From Corallococcus sp. AS-1-6 (lineage in GTDB: Bacteria > Myxococcota > Myxococcia > Myxococcales > Myxococcaceae), in NCBI RefSeq assembly GCF_020037015.1, contig NZ_JAIQDE010000002.1:248001-312000 (forward strand): a stretch of DNA of 64,000 nucleotides, given 5' to 3'. The position numbers and the translations under genes are program-made. Position 1 is the stretch's first letter; the number at the start of each line of letters is the position of its first letter. The notes under the pieces are model-generated. The model searched no databases and had not been told where the DNA came from. It saw only the letters and a list, made by a program, of their open reading frames with translations. This document shows positions 9,197-17,608 of this stretch, one piece after another.

Positions 9197-10435
9197 ATGG
9201 CCGACCCCACGCTCACCACCCAGTGCTGCATCGCGGGCGGAGGCCCGGCGGGCATGATGCTGGGGGTCCTGCTCGCCCGGGCCGGCGTGGAGGTGACGGT
9301 GCTGGAGAAGCACGCGGACTTCCTCCGCGACTTCCGGGGCGACACGATCCACCCGTCCACGCTGGAGCTGATGCACGAGCTGGGCTGGCTGGACGAGCTG
9401 CTCGCCCTCCCCCACTCGAAGCTCCAGGACCTGCGCTTCCAGATTGGCGAGCACGTCATCACCGTGGGGGACTTCCGCCACCTCCCCACGCACGCGCGCT
9501 ACCTGGCCTTCATGCCGCAGTGGGACCTGCTGGACTTCATCGCGCGCAAGGCCGCCATGTACCCGTCCTTCCAGTTGCTCCGCCGCACGGAAGCAACGGG
9601 CCTCGTGCGCGACCATGCCCAGGTCGTCGGGGTCCGTGCGCGCACGCCCGAGGGCCCGCTGGAGGTGCGCGCGTCGCTGGTGGTGGCGGCGGACGGCCGG
9701 AAGTCCACGCTGCGTCAGCAGTCCGGCCTGGAGGTCCAGAATCTGGGCGCCCCCATGGACGTGCTCTGGTTCCGGGTGACGCGCAGGCCGGACGATCCCA
9801 ACCCGCCCCTGGGCCACTTCGGCCGCGGAGAGTTCTTCCTCCTCATCAACCGGGGTGACCAGTGGCAGTGCGGCCGGGTCATCCCCAAGGACGGCATCGC
9901 GGCGGTCCAGGCGCGCGGCCTGGAGTCCTTCCGCGCCGAGTTCGTGAAGCAGGCGCCGTTCCTCGCCGACCGCGCGGGTGAAATCCAAGGCTGGGACGAC
10001 GTGAAGCTGCTGACCGTGCGAGTGGATCGGCTCCGCACCTGGTACCAGCCCGGACTGCTGTGCATTGGCGACGCCGCGCACGCGATGTCACCCGTGGGCG
10101 GCGTGGGCATCAACCTGGCGGTACAGGATGCCGTGGCCGCCGCCAACCTGCTCGCGGGCCCCCTGCTCGCCCGGCACGTCACGACCGAGGACCTGCGCCG
10201 CGTCCAGCAGCGCCGCGAGCTCCCCACCCGCCTCACCCAACGAGCGCAGGTGCTCATCCAGAACCGCGTGGTGGCCCCCGCGCTCCTCGAGCACGCGCTC
10301 AACCCCGGCCGGCTGCCCCTGCCCCTCCAGATGCTGCGGCGCATCCCCGCGCTGCGCCGCATCCCCGCGCGACTGGTGGGCCTGGGCGTCCGTCCCGAGC
10401 ACATCCACACGCCGGCCGCTCCACCCCTTCACTGA
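9197..10435 (+). CDS. FAD-dependent monooxygenase (UbiH/PHBH class)
   Basis: Soluble group A flavoprotein monooxygenase of 412 aa. The N-terminal dinucleotide-binding motif is CIAGGGPAGMMLGVLLARAG with the acidic strand end VTVLEKH. The second FAD motif is CIGDAAHAMSPVGGVGINLA, and VVAADGRKSTLR is the DG motif shared by FAD/NAD(P)H hydroxylases. A strong GAGGAG sits 8 nt before the ATG. Substrate cannot be inferred: neighbours are unrelated and the substrate pocket is not diagnostic. It could act in secondary metabolism or aromatic hydroxylation. Confidence 0.88.
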   Translation: MADPTLTTQCCIAGGGPAGMMLGVLLARAGVEVTVLEKHADFLRDFRGDTIHPSTLELMHELGWLDELLALPHSKLQDLRFQIGEHVITVGDFRHLPTHARYLAFMPQWDLLDFIARKAAMYPSFQLLRRTEATGLVRDHAQVVGVRARTPEGPLEVRASLVVAADGRKSTLRQQSGLEVQNLGAPMDVLWFRVTRRPDDPNPPLGHFGRGEFFLLINRGDQWQCGRVIPKDGIAAVQARGLESFRAEFVKQAPFLADRAGEIQGWDDVKLLTVRVDRLRTWYQPGLLCIGDAAHAMSPVGGVGINLAVQDAVAAANLLAGPLLARHVTTEDLRRVQQRRELPTRLTQRAQVLIQNRVVAPALLEHALNPGRLPLPLQMLRRIPALRRIPARLVGLGVRPEHIHTPAAPPLH

Positions 10436-10566
10436 GGACCGCCGGACCGCCGGTTCCTCCGCTCCGGCTCCAGGCACGGTTGTCCCGGCGCATCCCGGCC
10501 CAAAGCTTCGCGGGGAGTGCCTGACGCCCGCGCAGCACCCTCCTGTGCGTCAGGCCAGGAGGAACC

Positions 10567-11367
10567 ATGGCGAGTTCACGAACGACGGCCCTGCGGGAAG
10601 TCCGCTCCCAGGCAGCCGAGGCCCGGGAGGAGCTCCGGGCGGGCCAATGGAAGCTGACCGCGTCGGTGGTGGTCGCGGGAACGATGATGTCCGTCGGGAT
10701 GAAGCGCCGCTCGCTCGGAGGCACGGCGGTGGCCCTGGCCGGCGGAGCCCTGCTCTACCAGGGCCTGCAGTCCCAGCGGCGTGCGCTCTCCGAGGTCGCC
10801 CGGAAGGTCCGCCGCGCATTGACAGGCGAGGAAGCGCGGCCCCCACAGCTCATCGAGGTGGAGCACACGCTCACGGTGGGACGTCCGGTGGAGGAGCTCT
10901 ACCGCCTGTGGCGTGAGCCCTCCACGCTGAGCCGCCTGATGGAGCACTTCGCCGAGGTCACGCCCACCGCCGGAGATGGCCGGCACTGGCGGATCCACGG
11001 GCCGCTGGGGCGCGAGGTGAGCTGGGATTCGCGGCTCGTGGAGGAACGCCCGCCGGAGTTCCACAGTTGGGAGTCCACGGAGGACAGCCCGATGAAGACA
11101 CGCGGGTGGGCGCGCTTCCGGCCCGCGGCGGAGAACGAGGGCACGGAGGTGACGTTGCACCTGGCCTTCTCGCCCCCGGGAGGCGTGCTGGGCGAGGCGC
11201 TGGCGAAGCGGATGCGCGGCGTCCCCGCCATGCAGGTGACGAAGGTGCTGCGCAGCTTCAAAAGCCTGGCGGAGACCGGGGAGATTCCCTCGGAGGACGC
11301 GCCGAAGGGCTACGCGTTCCTCAAACAGAAGGTGGATGGCTACATGCGGAACGTGTTCACTTCTTGA
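10567..11367 (+). CDS. Membrane-anchored SRPBCC (polyketide-cyclase-like) protein
   Basis: 266 aa. Residues ~25-65 contain two short hydrophobic helices flanked by basic residues (KLTASVVVAGTMMSVGM; GGTAVALAGGALLYQGL). The remainder is a START/SRPBCC-like domain: VEHTLTVGRPVEELYRLWREP opens the first strand and helix, and SWDSRLVEERPPEFHSWES and TEVTLHLAFSPPGG are typical strands. These domains bind lipids or hydrophobic ligands; many myxobacterial members are uncharacterised. AGGAGG lies 6 nt before the ATG (10567). Monocistronic by spacing. Confidence 0.75.
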   Translation: MASSRTTALREVRSQAAEAREELRAGQWKLTASVVVAGTMMSVGMKRRSLGGTAVALAGGALLYQGLQSQRRALSEVARKVRRALTGEEARPPQLIEVEHTLTVGRPVEELYRLWREPSTLSRLMEHFAEVTPTAGDGRHWRIHGPLGREVSWDSRLVEERPPEFHSWESTEDSPMKTRGWARFRPAAENEGTEVTLHLAFSPPGGVLGEALAKRMRGVPAMQVTKVLRSFKSLAETGEIPSEDAPKGYAFLKQKVDGYMRNVFTS

Positions 11368-11464
11368 GCAGCAGTCCCCCACCCTTCCCACAACTCAACA
11401 CCCGCGCGAGGGGCGGGACACGCCGTCATCGCGGGTCCGCGAAGGGGCTCATAGAGGAGAGGAC

Positions 11465-11770
11465 ATGCCCCTCATCCTCCGAGCCTCCTTCCGCGTGGGC
11501 GCCGCGCTCCTGCTGACGAGCTGCGCGCACCGCTCCACCTCCGACACCGCGCCCGCGCTGCCCGCGCCCGACCCTGGCTTCAAGGTGCAGCGCTACAGCA
11601 CGGTCATCGGCTGGCCGGAGGGCAAGCGCCCCACGGCCCCGGAGGGCTTCGAGGTGACGCGCTACGCGGACGGCCTGCGCAACCCGCGCTGGACCTACGT
11701 GCTGCCCAACGGCGACGTCCTGGTGGCGGAGGCCAGCAACACGCTGTGGAAGGTGACCGCGAAGCGCTGA
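11465..11770 (+). pseudogene. Truncated sorbosone-dehydrogenase-like (PQQ-dependent sugar dehydrogenase) lipoprotein
   Basis: Only 101 residues. A lipoprotein signal (LLLTSCAHRS) leads to the first beta-propeller blade of the YliI/sorbosone dehydrogenase family (GFEVTRYADGLRNPRW, YVLPNGDVLVAEA). Family members run to about 400 residues; here the reading frame stops after WKVTAKR and no further propeller sequence follows in any frame. The 3' ~75% is therefore missing. The end point abuts the Cys-rich lipoprotein on the other strand, so this looks like a deletion junction near 11770. Confidence 0.7.
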
Positions 11771-12095
11771 GAGGCAGTGCCTGGCAGCCGGTGCAGGCCG
11801 GCCGGATGACCTGCCACTGACCGCAGCCGTTGTCGCAGCAGCACGTCTGGTAGAGCGTGCCGCCGCGGCCGTAGGAGCCATTCGGCCAACTGCCGTCGCC
11901 GCCCACCTCGCGACACGCGCCGCAGGTCTCCGACCAGATGACCTGATCCGCCACGTATTCGCCCATGGCACAGTCGGGCGTCCTGCCAATGCCCTGCTCC
12001 ACCTGCGCGGCCTCACCGGCCGGCTGCGACGCGTCCTGCTCCGAGGCCGGGCCGCAGGCGGAGAGGAGGCCCACGGAGAAGGTCGCCAAAACCAA
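11604..12095 (-). CDS. Small Cys-rich lipoprotein, ends disturbed
   Basis: The recognisable part lies between ~11775 and 12107: a signal peptide with lipobox LLSACGPASEQD, then a compact Cys-rich domain (ETCGACREVGG, TLYQTCCCDNGCGQW, PACTGCQ). Homologous small lipoproteins seem common in myxobacteria, but the function is unknown. The frame has no ATG: TTG at 12095 is possible, as is ATT at 12107. A frame-shifted GTG AAA CAT lies just upstream, as if one base were lost from a normal GTG/ATG-AAA-CAT start. The last ~55 codons run antisense through the truncated dehydrogenase and are probably not native protein. Confidence 0.5.
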   Translation of the reverse strand: MVLATFSVGLLSACGPASEQDASQPAGEAAQVEQGIGRTPDCAMGEYVADQVIWSETCGACREVGGDGSWPNGSYGRGGTLYQTCCCDNGCGQWQVIRPACTGCQALPLSASRSPSTACCWPPPPGRRRWAARRSSAGCAGRPRSASPRSPPGPWGACPPASR

Positions 12096-12242
12096 ACCAC
12101 GGACAATGTTTCACATGCTGGAAGCTCCAGGTGACGGAGGCGGAAATGCCTCGCGTCCCGCAGTCCGGCAGCATGCGATATCCTGCGCGACCGGGACGTT
12201 TGACTTTGACCTCGCTGTTCCTTTCCCGCCCTGGTGCCCGCG

Positions 12243-12899
12243 ATGACACGCTTTCGTCCGCTGACAGCGTTCCCTTTCCTGGCGCGGTGGAGTCTATGTC
12301 TCGCCATGGTCACGACGGCTGGCGCCTGCCGCTCCGAGAGCAAGGCCGAAGCGCCGGAGCCGCACGTGGAGCTGCATGGTGTGGGGGGCGTCGAAGGCGT
12401 GGATGCCGCGTATGACCGCTCCCGCCAGCCCGCCCGGTTCATCACCGCGTTGGGGCTCTCCCCGGGGCAACGGGTCGCGGACGTCGGTGCGGGCCTGGGG
12501 TACTTCACGCAGCGGCTCGCGGAGGCGGTGGGCCCCACGGGCCAGGTGGTGGCCACCGACATCAACGAAGAAGCCATCCGGCAGCTCCGCGCGCGGGTGC
12601 TCGGACGCAAGAACATCGAGGTGCGCAAGGTGGCCCCGGACGCGCCGGGGCTCGAAGCGGGCGCGTACGATTTGATCCTCCTCTCGGAGGTGGATCACTT
12701 CTTCGGTGACCGGGTGGACTACCTCACCCGGCTGCGTCCCGCGCTCACGCCGCAGGGGCGCATCGCGGTGACACACCTGAGGGCCATGCGTCCCCCGCTC
12801 GTCGCCGCCGCGCAGGCCGCGGGCTACGTCATCGTCTCCGAGCACAACGACCTGCCGGACCACTACCTGCTCTTCCTGCGGCCCGCGGTGAGTCCCTGA
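12243..12899 (+). CDS. Exported lipoprotein-type SAM-dependent methyltransferase
   Basis: 218 aa. The signal peptide ends in VTTAGACRSE (lipobox-like). A class I methyltransferase fold follows: motif I is VADVGAGLGYFTQRLAEAVG, the acidic strand is VVATDINEEA, and motif IV is YDLILLSEVDHFFGD. An exported methyltransferase is odd because SAM is cytoplasmic, but similar lipoprotein-like methyltransferases occur in myxobacteria and planctomycetes. Start: ATG 12243; GTG 12234 is an alternative. The stop lies 4 bp before the left 33-bp repeat of the island, so this gene marks the left chromosomal border. Confidence 0.8.
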   Translation: MTRFRPLTAFPFLARWSLCLAMVTTAGACRSESKAEAPEPHVELHGVGGVEGVDAAYDRSRQPARFITALGLSPGQRVADVGAGLGYFTQRLAEAVGPTGQVVATDINEEAIRQLRARVLGRKNIEVRKVAPDAPGLEAGAYDLILLSEVDHFFGDRVDYLTRLRPALTPQGRIAVTHLRAMRPPLVAAAQAAGYVIVSEHNDLPDHYLLFLRPAVSP

Positions 12900-12903
12900 C
12901 GGC

Positions 12904-12936
12904 GGCCCCAACCGTCCAGAACCCAGGCCTTCGCGC
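12904..12936 (+). repeat. Left 33-bp direct repeat (candidate att/target duplication)
   Basis: Identical over 33 bp to 27604-27636. It begins GGCCCCAACCGTCCAG and ends CCTTCGCGC; the sequences diverge at once on both sides. Spacing between copies is exactly 14,700 bp. Confidence 0.9.
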
Positions 12937-12954
12937 TGCCGAGAGAGCCCAGAG

Positions 12955-14979
12955 TCAGCGAGCCCCGTGTGTCTCGCCTGAGCAAGAGGAACACCGCGCA
13001 CACGACGCGCTCGGACAACGGCCGCACTCGGGACAGCGGAACTGATCCAGCGGTCGTTCGGCGCAGGGTTGAGCCCAGACATCGAATCCCAGCACACGAT
13101 CCGGCCACTCAGGTGCCGGCGTGGTATGAGCCGCCGCTTCCACATCCAGGCCGGGTTGACCGACCTTGAGCGCCCGGTACCGGCATCCGCAAGCAGTGCA
13201 CGGACGCGTCCCCCACTCACTCTTGCAGCAGGGGCAAGTCGCCCACCACGTCGCGTCGGAGCCGTCGGGCCGCTGGCCGGGGCGAGCCTCCAGGAGCCCC
13301 TGGCTGCCGCAGATGGGACACTCGTCGAGCCCGGACAAGTGATGCCGGGCGTCCTCGATGAACGCTCGGAAGGAGGTGATGGCCTCGCGTGGCGCGGTGG
13401 CGAAAGCTTGCTTGGCGGCCCTGGCGCGCTGCGCACTGGCGTCGAGGTCCTTCGCCTTCGCCGCCGACCATGCGCGGGCATCCTCCATCTCCCGGTCATT
13501 GGGAGCGCGGAAGACGACGAGGCAGTCGCCCTCATACCGCAGCCAGTCTCGTCGCCCGGGCCACTCAGGCAGCGCGCGGGCCGTCTTCGTCGCGGGGTAG
13601 CACGGGACGGCGGCGCGGCCAAGCCAGCCATGAAGCAAGCGGGCCATGCGCTCTTCGGAGTCGATCCCCCACGGAGAGCACGCGAACAACACCGCTCGCT
13701 GCCCCATGCTCCAGCCCGAGGCCCGGTCTGGATCGACGAGTGCTACCGGACGACCGACATGAACCACCACGACTTCATTGCGCGCGTCATCAAGGGCTTC
13801 GAGTTGCGCGAGTGTCGCCGCTGCATCGGCCGTGGTGAGGTCAGCGCAAAGAGGCAGCAGGCGCAGAGCGCGCTCGCCGGTGAGGTGCACAAGTCCGTGC
13901 GACTCCGCCTGCACTCGTACAGGCAGCCATCCGCGCCTTCTGAGTTCCCAGCCGTTCCCACGCATGGAGGCGGACCAGCCCAGCGCTTTGAACCCGCGCA
14001 CTACAAGGTGCAGGACGAACCGGTCCCAAGCAGCGGCCTCCCGCTGAATGCGTTCCGCACGCTGCGCGTGCGTCTCATGGCGCTTGTGCCCGAACTTCAC
14101 CCATGCGCGCCAGAGAGCCGCCACCTTGCGGTAGTTCGGATCGTTCACGAGGATGTTCGTTGGTTTGAGGGCGAGCGCCACGACTTCTCGACGCGGAACA
14201 TGCAGATACAGGGGAGCATCGAGGAGTGTCTGAAGGTCTCGCTGAGCGCGCTCCAACTGCCTCATGGTGCGAGCAAGATCCTCTTCCGTTTTCGACTCCA
14301 ACGTCGTCGACCAGAGTTCAGAGATGCGGTGCGCGCGCCTGAACGATGTTCCTCGGATCTCCTCCCCATAGTCGCGGCTGGCTTCGAGGACCTCCTTGAT
14401 CTTCCGCAACTCCTCAAGCCGCTTCGCCAGATAGGCGAGCAGATGATCAACGAGGCGCACCGCGACGCGGTTCTCGTACAGGTTCCACTCGTCCTCGATC
14501 TGCCGAGCCAGTACACGCGAGGGCTGAATGCTTCGCAACGTGCGGTGCTCCCAATCACCAGGGTGCGATACAAGTTCAGCGACAGCTCGAACCGGAGTGC
14601 GCCGCGCTCGGGACACCGGCAGGCGCTCTTCCTCCACGCGGAGATGCAGGCGCGGCTGGTGGCAGACGTGCTGCAGGTGCTGAAGGTGTCGAGCGATTTC
14701 GAGATCGAGCGGTTGCGGTCGCGCGCGCTCCGCCAGCTTCTGCACGACCGGTGGTGTATCCGCGTACGCGCCCCAGCTTGCGTTCTCGCCGACGACCTCG
14801 GCGAGCCTCATGACAGCGTCCGTCTCCAGATCCCCAGGCCATCGGCCAAGGACTGCGTTGGGGTCGAAGCCAGCGAGTTCAGCGCCAAAGCGCAGTCCAT
14901 CCGCCAGCCATGCGTCGCAGAAGCCAGACAGAGGGAAGGGAGGTTCCGTCCCGTCGATGCGAGCGACAAATCTTGTCAC
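12955..14979 (-). CDS. DUF2357/McrC-like partner protein with C-terminal zinc ribbons
   Basis: 674 aa, last gene of the seven-gene operon. The middle resembles DUF2357, the domain by which McrC-type proteins engage McrB: EDEWNLYENRVAVRLVDHLL, then NDPNYRKVAALWRAWVKFG. The C-terminal ~130 residues hold clustered Cys pairs (CPICGSQG, CPCCKSEWGTRPCTACGC, RCPECGRC), i.e. several zinc knuckles. I cannot find a clear PD-(D/E)XK catalytic core, so nuclease activity is uncertain. Start: GTG 14979 overlaps the McrB-like stop (GTGA); upstream in-frame starts lie inside that gene. It matches the McrC-like (CnuC-type) component of CoCoNuT systems by position and domain. Confident as the partner of the neighbouring NTPase, less so about chemistry. 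Confidence 0.65.
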   Translation of the reverse strand: MTRFVARIDGTEPPFPLSGFCDAWLADGLRFGAELAGFDPNAVLGRWPGDLETDAVMRLAEVVGENASWGAYADTPPVVQKLAERARPQPLDLEIARHLQHLQHVCHQPRLHLRVEEERLPVSRARRTPVRAVAELVSHPGDWEHRTLRSIQPSRVLARQIEDEWNLYENRVAVRLVDHLLAYLAKRLEELRKIKEVLEASRDYGEEIRGTSFRRAHRISELWSTTLESKTEEDLARTMRQLERAQRDLQTLLDAPLYLHVPRREVVALALKPTNILVNDPNYRKVAALWRAWVKFGHKRHETHAQRAERIQREAAAWDRFVLHLVVRGFKALGWSASMRGNGWELRRRGWLPVRVQAESHGLVHLTGERALRLLPLCADLTTADAAATLAQLEALDDARNEVVVVHVGRPVALVDPDRASGWSMGQRAVLFACSPWGIDSEERMARLLHGWLGRAAVPCYPATKTARALPEWPGRRDWLRYEGDCLVVFRAPNDREMEDARAWSAAKAKDLDASAQRARAAKQAFATAPREAITSFRAFIEDARHHLSGLDECPICGSQGLLEARPGQRPDGSDATWWATCPCCKSEWGTRPCTACGCRYRALKVGQPGLDVEAAAHTTPAPEWPDRVLGFDVWAQPCAERPLDQFRCPECGRCPSASCARCSSCSGETHGAR

Positions 14980-17594
14980 GCCAGCTCCTCGCCCTTCTTC
15001 GCGGCGATCTCCGTATCGATGAGATTCACGCACCGCTCGGGCAGGCTGCTCCCATCAAGCCTGTCCCACGCCGCCTCCAGCTTGGCGCGCAATTCCTCGA
15101 GCGCTGTTGCCCGCACGTCGTGTCGGTCCTTAAGCTTTCGCAGCACCTTGGTGACGAGGAGGTGATCCATCGCCTCGCCAACGGAGCCACCTGACTCGAC
15201 GACGACCGGCAGGTATTGCGCGAGCTGGTGCTCGAGACGGTTTCCCCATCCGACGCGGAACCGCTGCTGGAGGTCCTCAGCGAAGGACGCCTTGCGCAAC
15301 CATTGCGTAGCCTTCTGCACGGCTGCGTCCTGGGCTACAGCGGCCTCCGCGAAGGTGGCCTGCAGCTTCTCGTAGGAGATGGCGTTGCGCTTGCCGCGCT
15401 CCTCCGCGTTGAAGTGCGCCACCTCCGTCTTGCGCGGCATCTCCATCATGTGGGCGCGGTCGTACGTCTTGTCGGCGAACTCCGCGGTGGTCTCGTCGTG
15501 GTTGGCCGTGCCGATGAACCAGACGTTGGGCGGGATCGGCAGGTGGCGCCCCTCGATCATCAAGCGCGGGGCGTTCGTGAGAGGGTCGGTCAGGAGCGTC
15601 AGCCGCCGCGCCGCCACCGGCCGCTCAAGCGCCGAGAGGAAGTCCGCGAAGAACTGCTCCGGCCGAGACAGGTTGATCTCGTCGAGAACAATCATGAACA
15701 GGCGATCGCGGTAGGCTGGGGTGCCGGCCTTGTAGAGCGCCTGAAGGAAGTTGGTCGCGTAGTAGTGACGGTGGAAGGCGTTGTAGTAGCCAACGAGATC
15801 CTGGCGGTCGCGCCAGCCGGCCTGCACCTCGACGACCTCGATTCCGCCACTCACGGCGCTCGTGAAGGCGAGTGGCAGGCTTGTCTTGCCGGTGCCCGAG
15901 ATGCCTTGGAGCAACATCATGCGGGTCATGGCGAGACCGCCGAGGAAGGCCCGCACGTCGCGATCGGAGTAGTAGAGCGTTCGCCCTTCTACGCCGGTCG
16001 CGATGCGGTGACGCAGATCGACGGCGAACTCCTTGAGCGTCGGCGTCGCCTTGCCGAGAGGCGTCGTTGTGCGCACCTCCGCCTGGAGTTCCTCTTTCTC
16101 GTCGAGGTTCGTCAGCGCGGTCATCGGGTTGCGGTGGTCCTCCTTCCGCGTGAGTTCGTCCACGCGTACGCGGAGCTCGTCGACCTCCCCATCGAGGAGC
16201 TGTTTGTGGACCTCGAGCACCTCCTTCTGCTTGCGCAGCGACTCAAGCTCGATCGCAGCCAATCGCCGGGTCGCGAGCTCGCCTTGAGCCTTGGCCAGGT
16301 CCCCAAGGAGCACCGCGCGTTCTTCCAGCCATGCGGACCGCTCGCGCTCCAGTTGGGCGAGTCGCTCGGCGGCCCGAGCATCGGGACGCTCCCGGAGCTG
16401 CTGGGCGAACGTGTCGCGGTCCTTCTCCGCGGACGTCAGCGCCGCGAGAACATCTTCGAGCGAACGGTCTCCGATGCGGCGGTCAGTTTCTACCCTCGCC
16501 TCAAGGGCCTTCCAGTGCGCATCGCGATCGCTGCGTGCGTCATGCAGTTGCTTCTTCAGTGTTTCGGTCTCGTGGCGCAGCTTCTCGGTCCGTTCCTCGA
16601 CCAACCGTTCAACCTTGCGGTCGAGGCCCGCTCGGTCCTCATCGTGGAGTTCCTTTGACACCTGGAGATCGAGTTCCAGGGCGCGTTGGGCCTTCTGCTT
16701 CTCGGTCACCTTTCGCTCGCGCGCGTCGGCGTCGGCCTCACGCTGGACAAGGATATCGGTGCGGCGTTTGAGTTCCGCCTGCCACTCCGCTTCCGCCTGC
16801 TCGCGATTCAGCGCGAGCTGCACACGCAGCGCGTCAAGCTTCTTCTCTCTTTCGCGATCAATCTCCTCATCAAGGCGGCGCCGCGCTTCGGCCTCGGTAA
16901 CGCGGCGCTGGGCGTTCTCCTCTGCCCATTTCGCTGCGCGCGCAGCGGTCGTCGCGCGCCGCTCTTCCTCGGCACGCTCGCGCTCGGCGGCGAGCTGGAT
17001 GTCCAGGCTGTCTCGCTCCCCTCTCAGCCGCTTGACCTCCTCTTCGACGGGCTTGAGGACACGCGCCTTTTCAGTGAGGAAGCCCTGCTCCGCGTTCAGC
17101 TCCCGCTCTGCCAGCCGCGCGCTCTGCTCGGCGATCTCGGCCTCTTTCGCGCGTGCGGCAGCTTCCCGCTGGTCGACCGCCTCAATCCGGGTGAGCAGAT
17201 CGAGCGCCTTCTGCTCGGATTCCTTCTTCGCGGCAGCGCTCTCCTCGTCGATGTTCTTCTTCCTCTGCCGGTGCGCCTCTTCCTGATCGCGCTTCAGGTT
17301 GGCGAGGCGCGCCTCCTCGGCCTTGTTGGCACCTTCCTGCGAACGCGCCTTCTCGAGGAGTACACGCGCGTTGCCAAGCAGCCCTTCGACGCGCTTGAGG
17401 CTTTCCTCGAGGGTCGGCCCTGCTGACTCGACCACGCCGTCGATAGGAGCCGGGCCATAGTCGGTGTTGAGCGCCTCTGCCTGCGTCGAAGCGGTGTCGA
17501 GCCTTGTTAGTTGCTCGGCCGTGGGCTCCCGTTTCGGGGGGGGTGGCGGCGGTGTGGGCGGGTTCTGATGTTGACGATTCTTTTTCTTACTCAT
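14976..17594 (-). CDS. Coiled-coil McrB-like AAA+ NTPase
   Basis: 872 aa. Residues ~1-60 are a Pro-rich, charged tail. Residues ~60-500 are almost unbroken heptad-like, Arg/Glu/Ala-rich coiled coil. The C-terminal ~350 residues are an McrB-type AAA+ domain: Walker A LLQGISGTGKTSL, Walker B FMIVLDEINLSRPEQF, and sensor segment FIGTANHDETTAEFADKTYD. The McrB N-terminal DNA-binding domains are absent. McrB proteins are GTPases that assemble hexamers and drive an McrC partner; the partner here is the next gene (GTGA overlap). Long coiled coils on McrB are the defining mark of the CoCoNuT branch of type IV restriction, which I infer this is. ATG 17594 lies 14 bp after the upstream gene. Confidence 0.85.
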   Translation of the reverse strand: MSKKKNRQHQNPPTPPPPPPKREPTAEQLTRLDTASTQAEALNTDYGPAPIDGVVESAGPTLEESLKRVEGLLGNARVLLEKARSQEGANKAEEARLANLKRDQEEAHRQRKKNIDEESAAAKKESEQKALDLLTRIEAVDQREAAARAKEAEIAEQSARLAERELNAEQGFLTEKARVLKPVEEEVKRLRGERDSLDIQLAAERERAEEERRATTAARAAKWAEENAQRRVTEAEARRRLDEEIDREREKKLDALRVQLALNREQAEAEWQAELKRRTDILVQREADADARERKVTEKQKAQRALELDLQVSKELHDEDRAGLDRKVERLVEERTEKLRHETETLKKQLHDARSDRDAHWKALEARVETDRRIGDRSLEDVLAALTSAEKDRDTFAQQLRERPDARAAERLAQLERERSAWLEERAVLLGDLAKAQGELATRRLAAIELESLRKQKEVLEVHKQLLDGEVDELRVRVDELTRKEDHRNPMTALTNLDEKEELQAEVRTTTPLGKATPTLKEFAVDLRHRIATGVEGRTLYYSDRDVRAFLGGLAMTRMMLLQGISGTGKTSLPLAFTSAVSGGIEVVEVQAGWRDRQDLVGYYNAFHRHYYATNFLQALYKAGTPAYRDRLFMIVLDEINLSRPEQFFADFLSALERPVAARRLTLLTDPLTNAPRLMIEGRHLPIPPNVWFIGTANHDETTAEFADKTYDRAHMMEMPRKTEVAHFNAEERGKRNAISYEKLQATFAEAAVAQDAAVQKATQWLRKASFAEDLQQRFRVGWGNRLEHQLAQYLPVVVESGGSVGEAMDHLLVTKVLRKLKDRHDVRATALEELRAKLEAAWDRLDGSSLPERCVNLIDTEIAAKKGEELA

Positions 17595-17608
17595 TCGGCA
17601 AGTCTCAT

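Noticed and set aside
12904-12936. Reading the 33-bp repeat as a terminator
   Set aside because: Only a GGCC/GGCC symmetry at its ends, no stable stem or U-tract, and an identical copy exists at the other island edge.
13069-15165. 698-codon plus-strand frame across the DUF2357-like gene
   Set aside because: No recognisable domain or RBS; the opposite strand has coupled starts, zinc motifs and an operon context.
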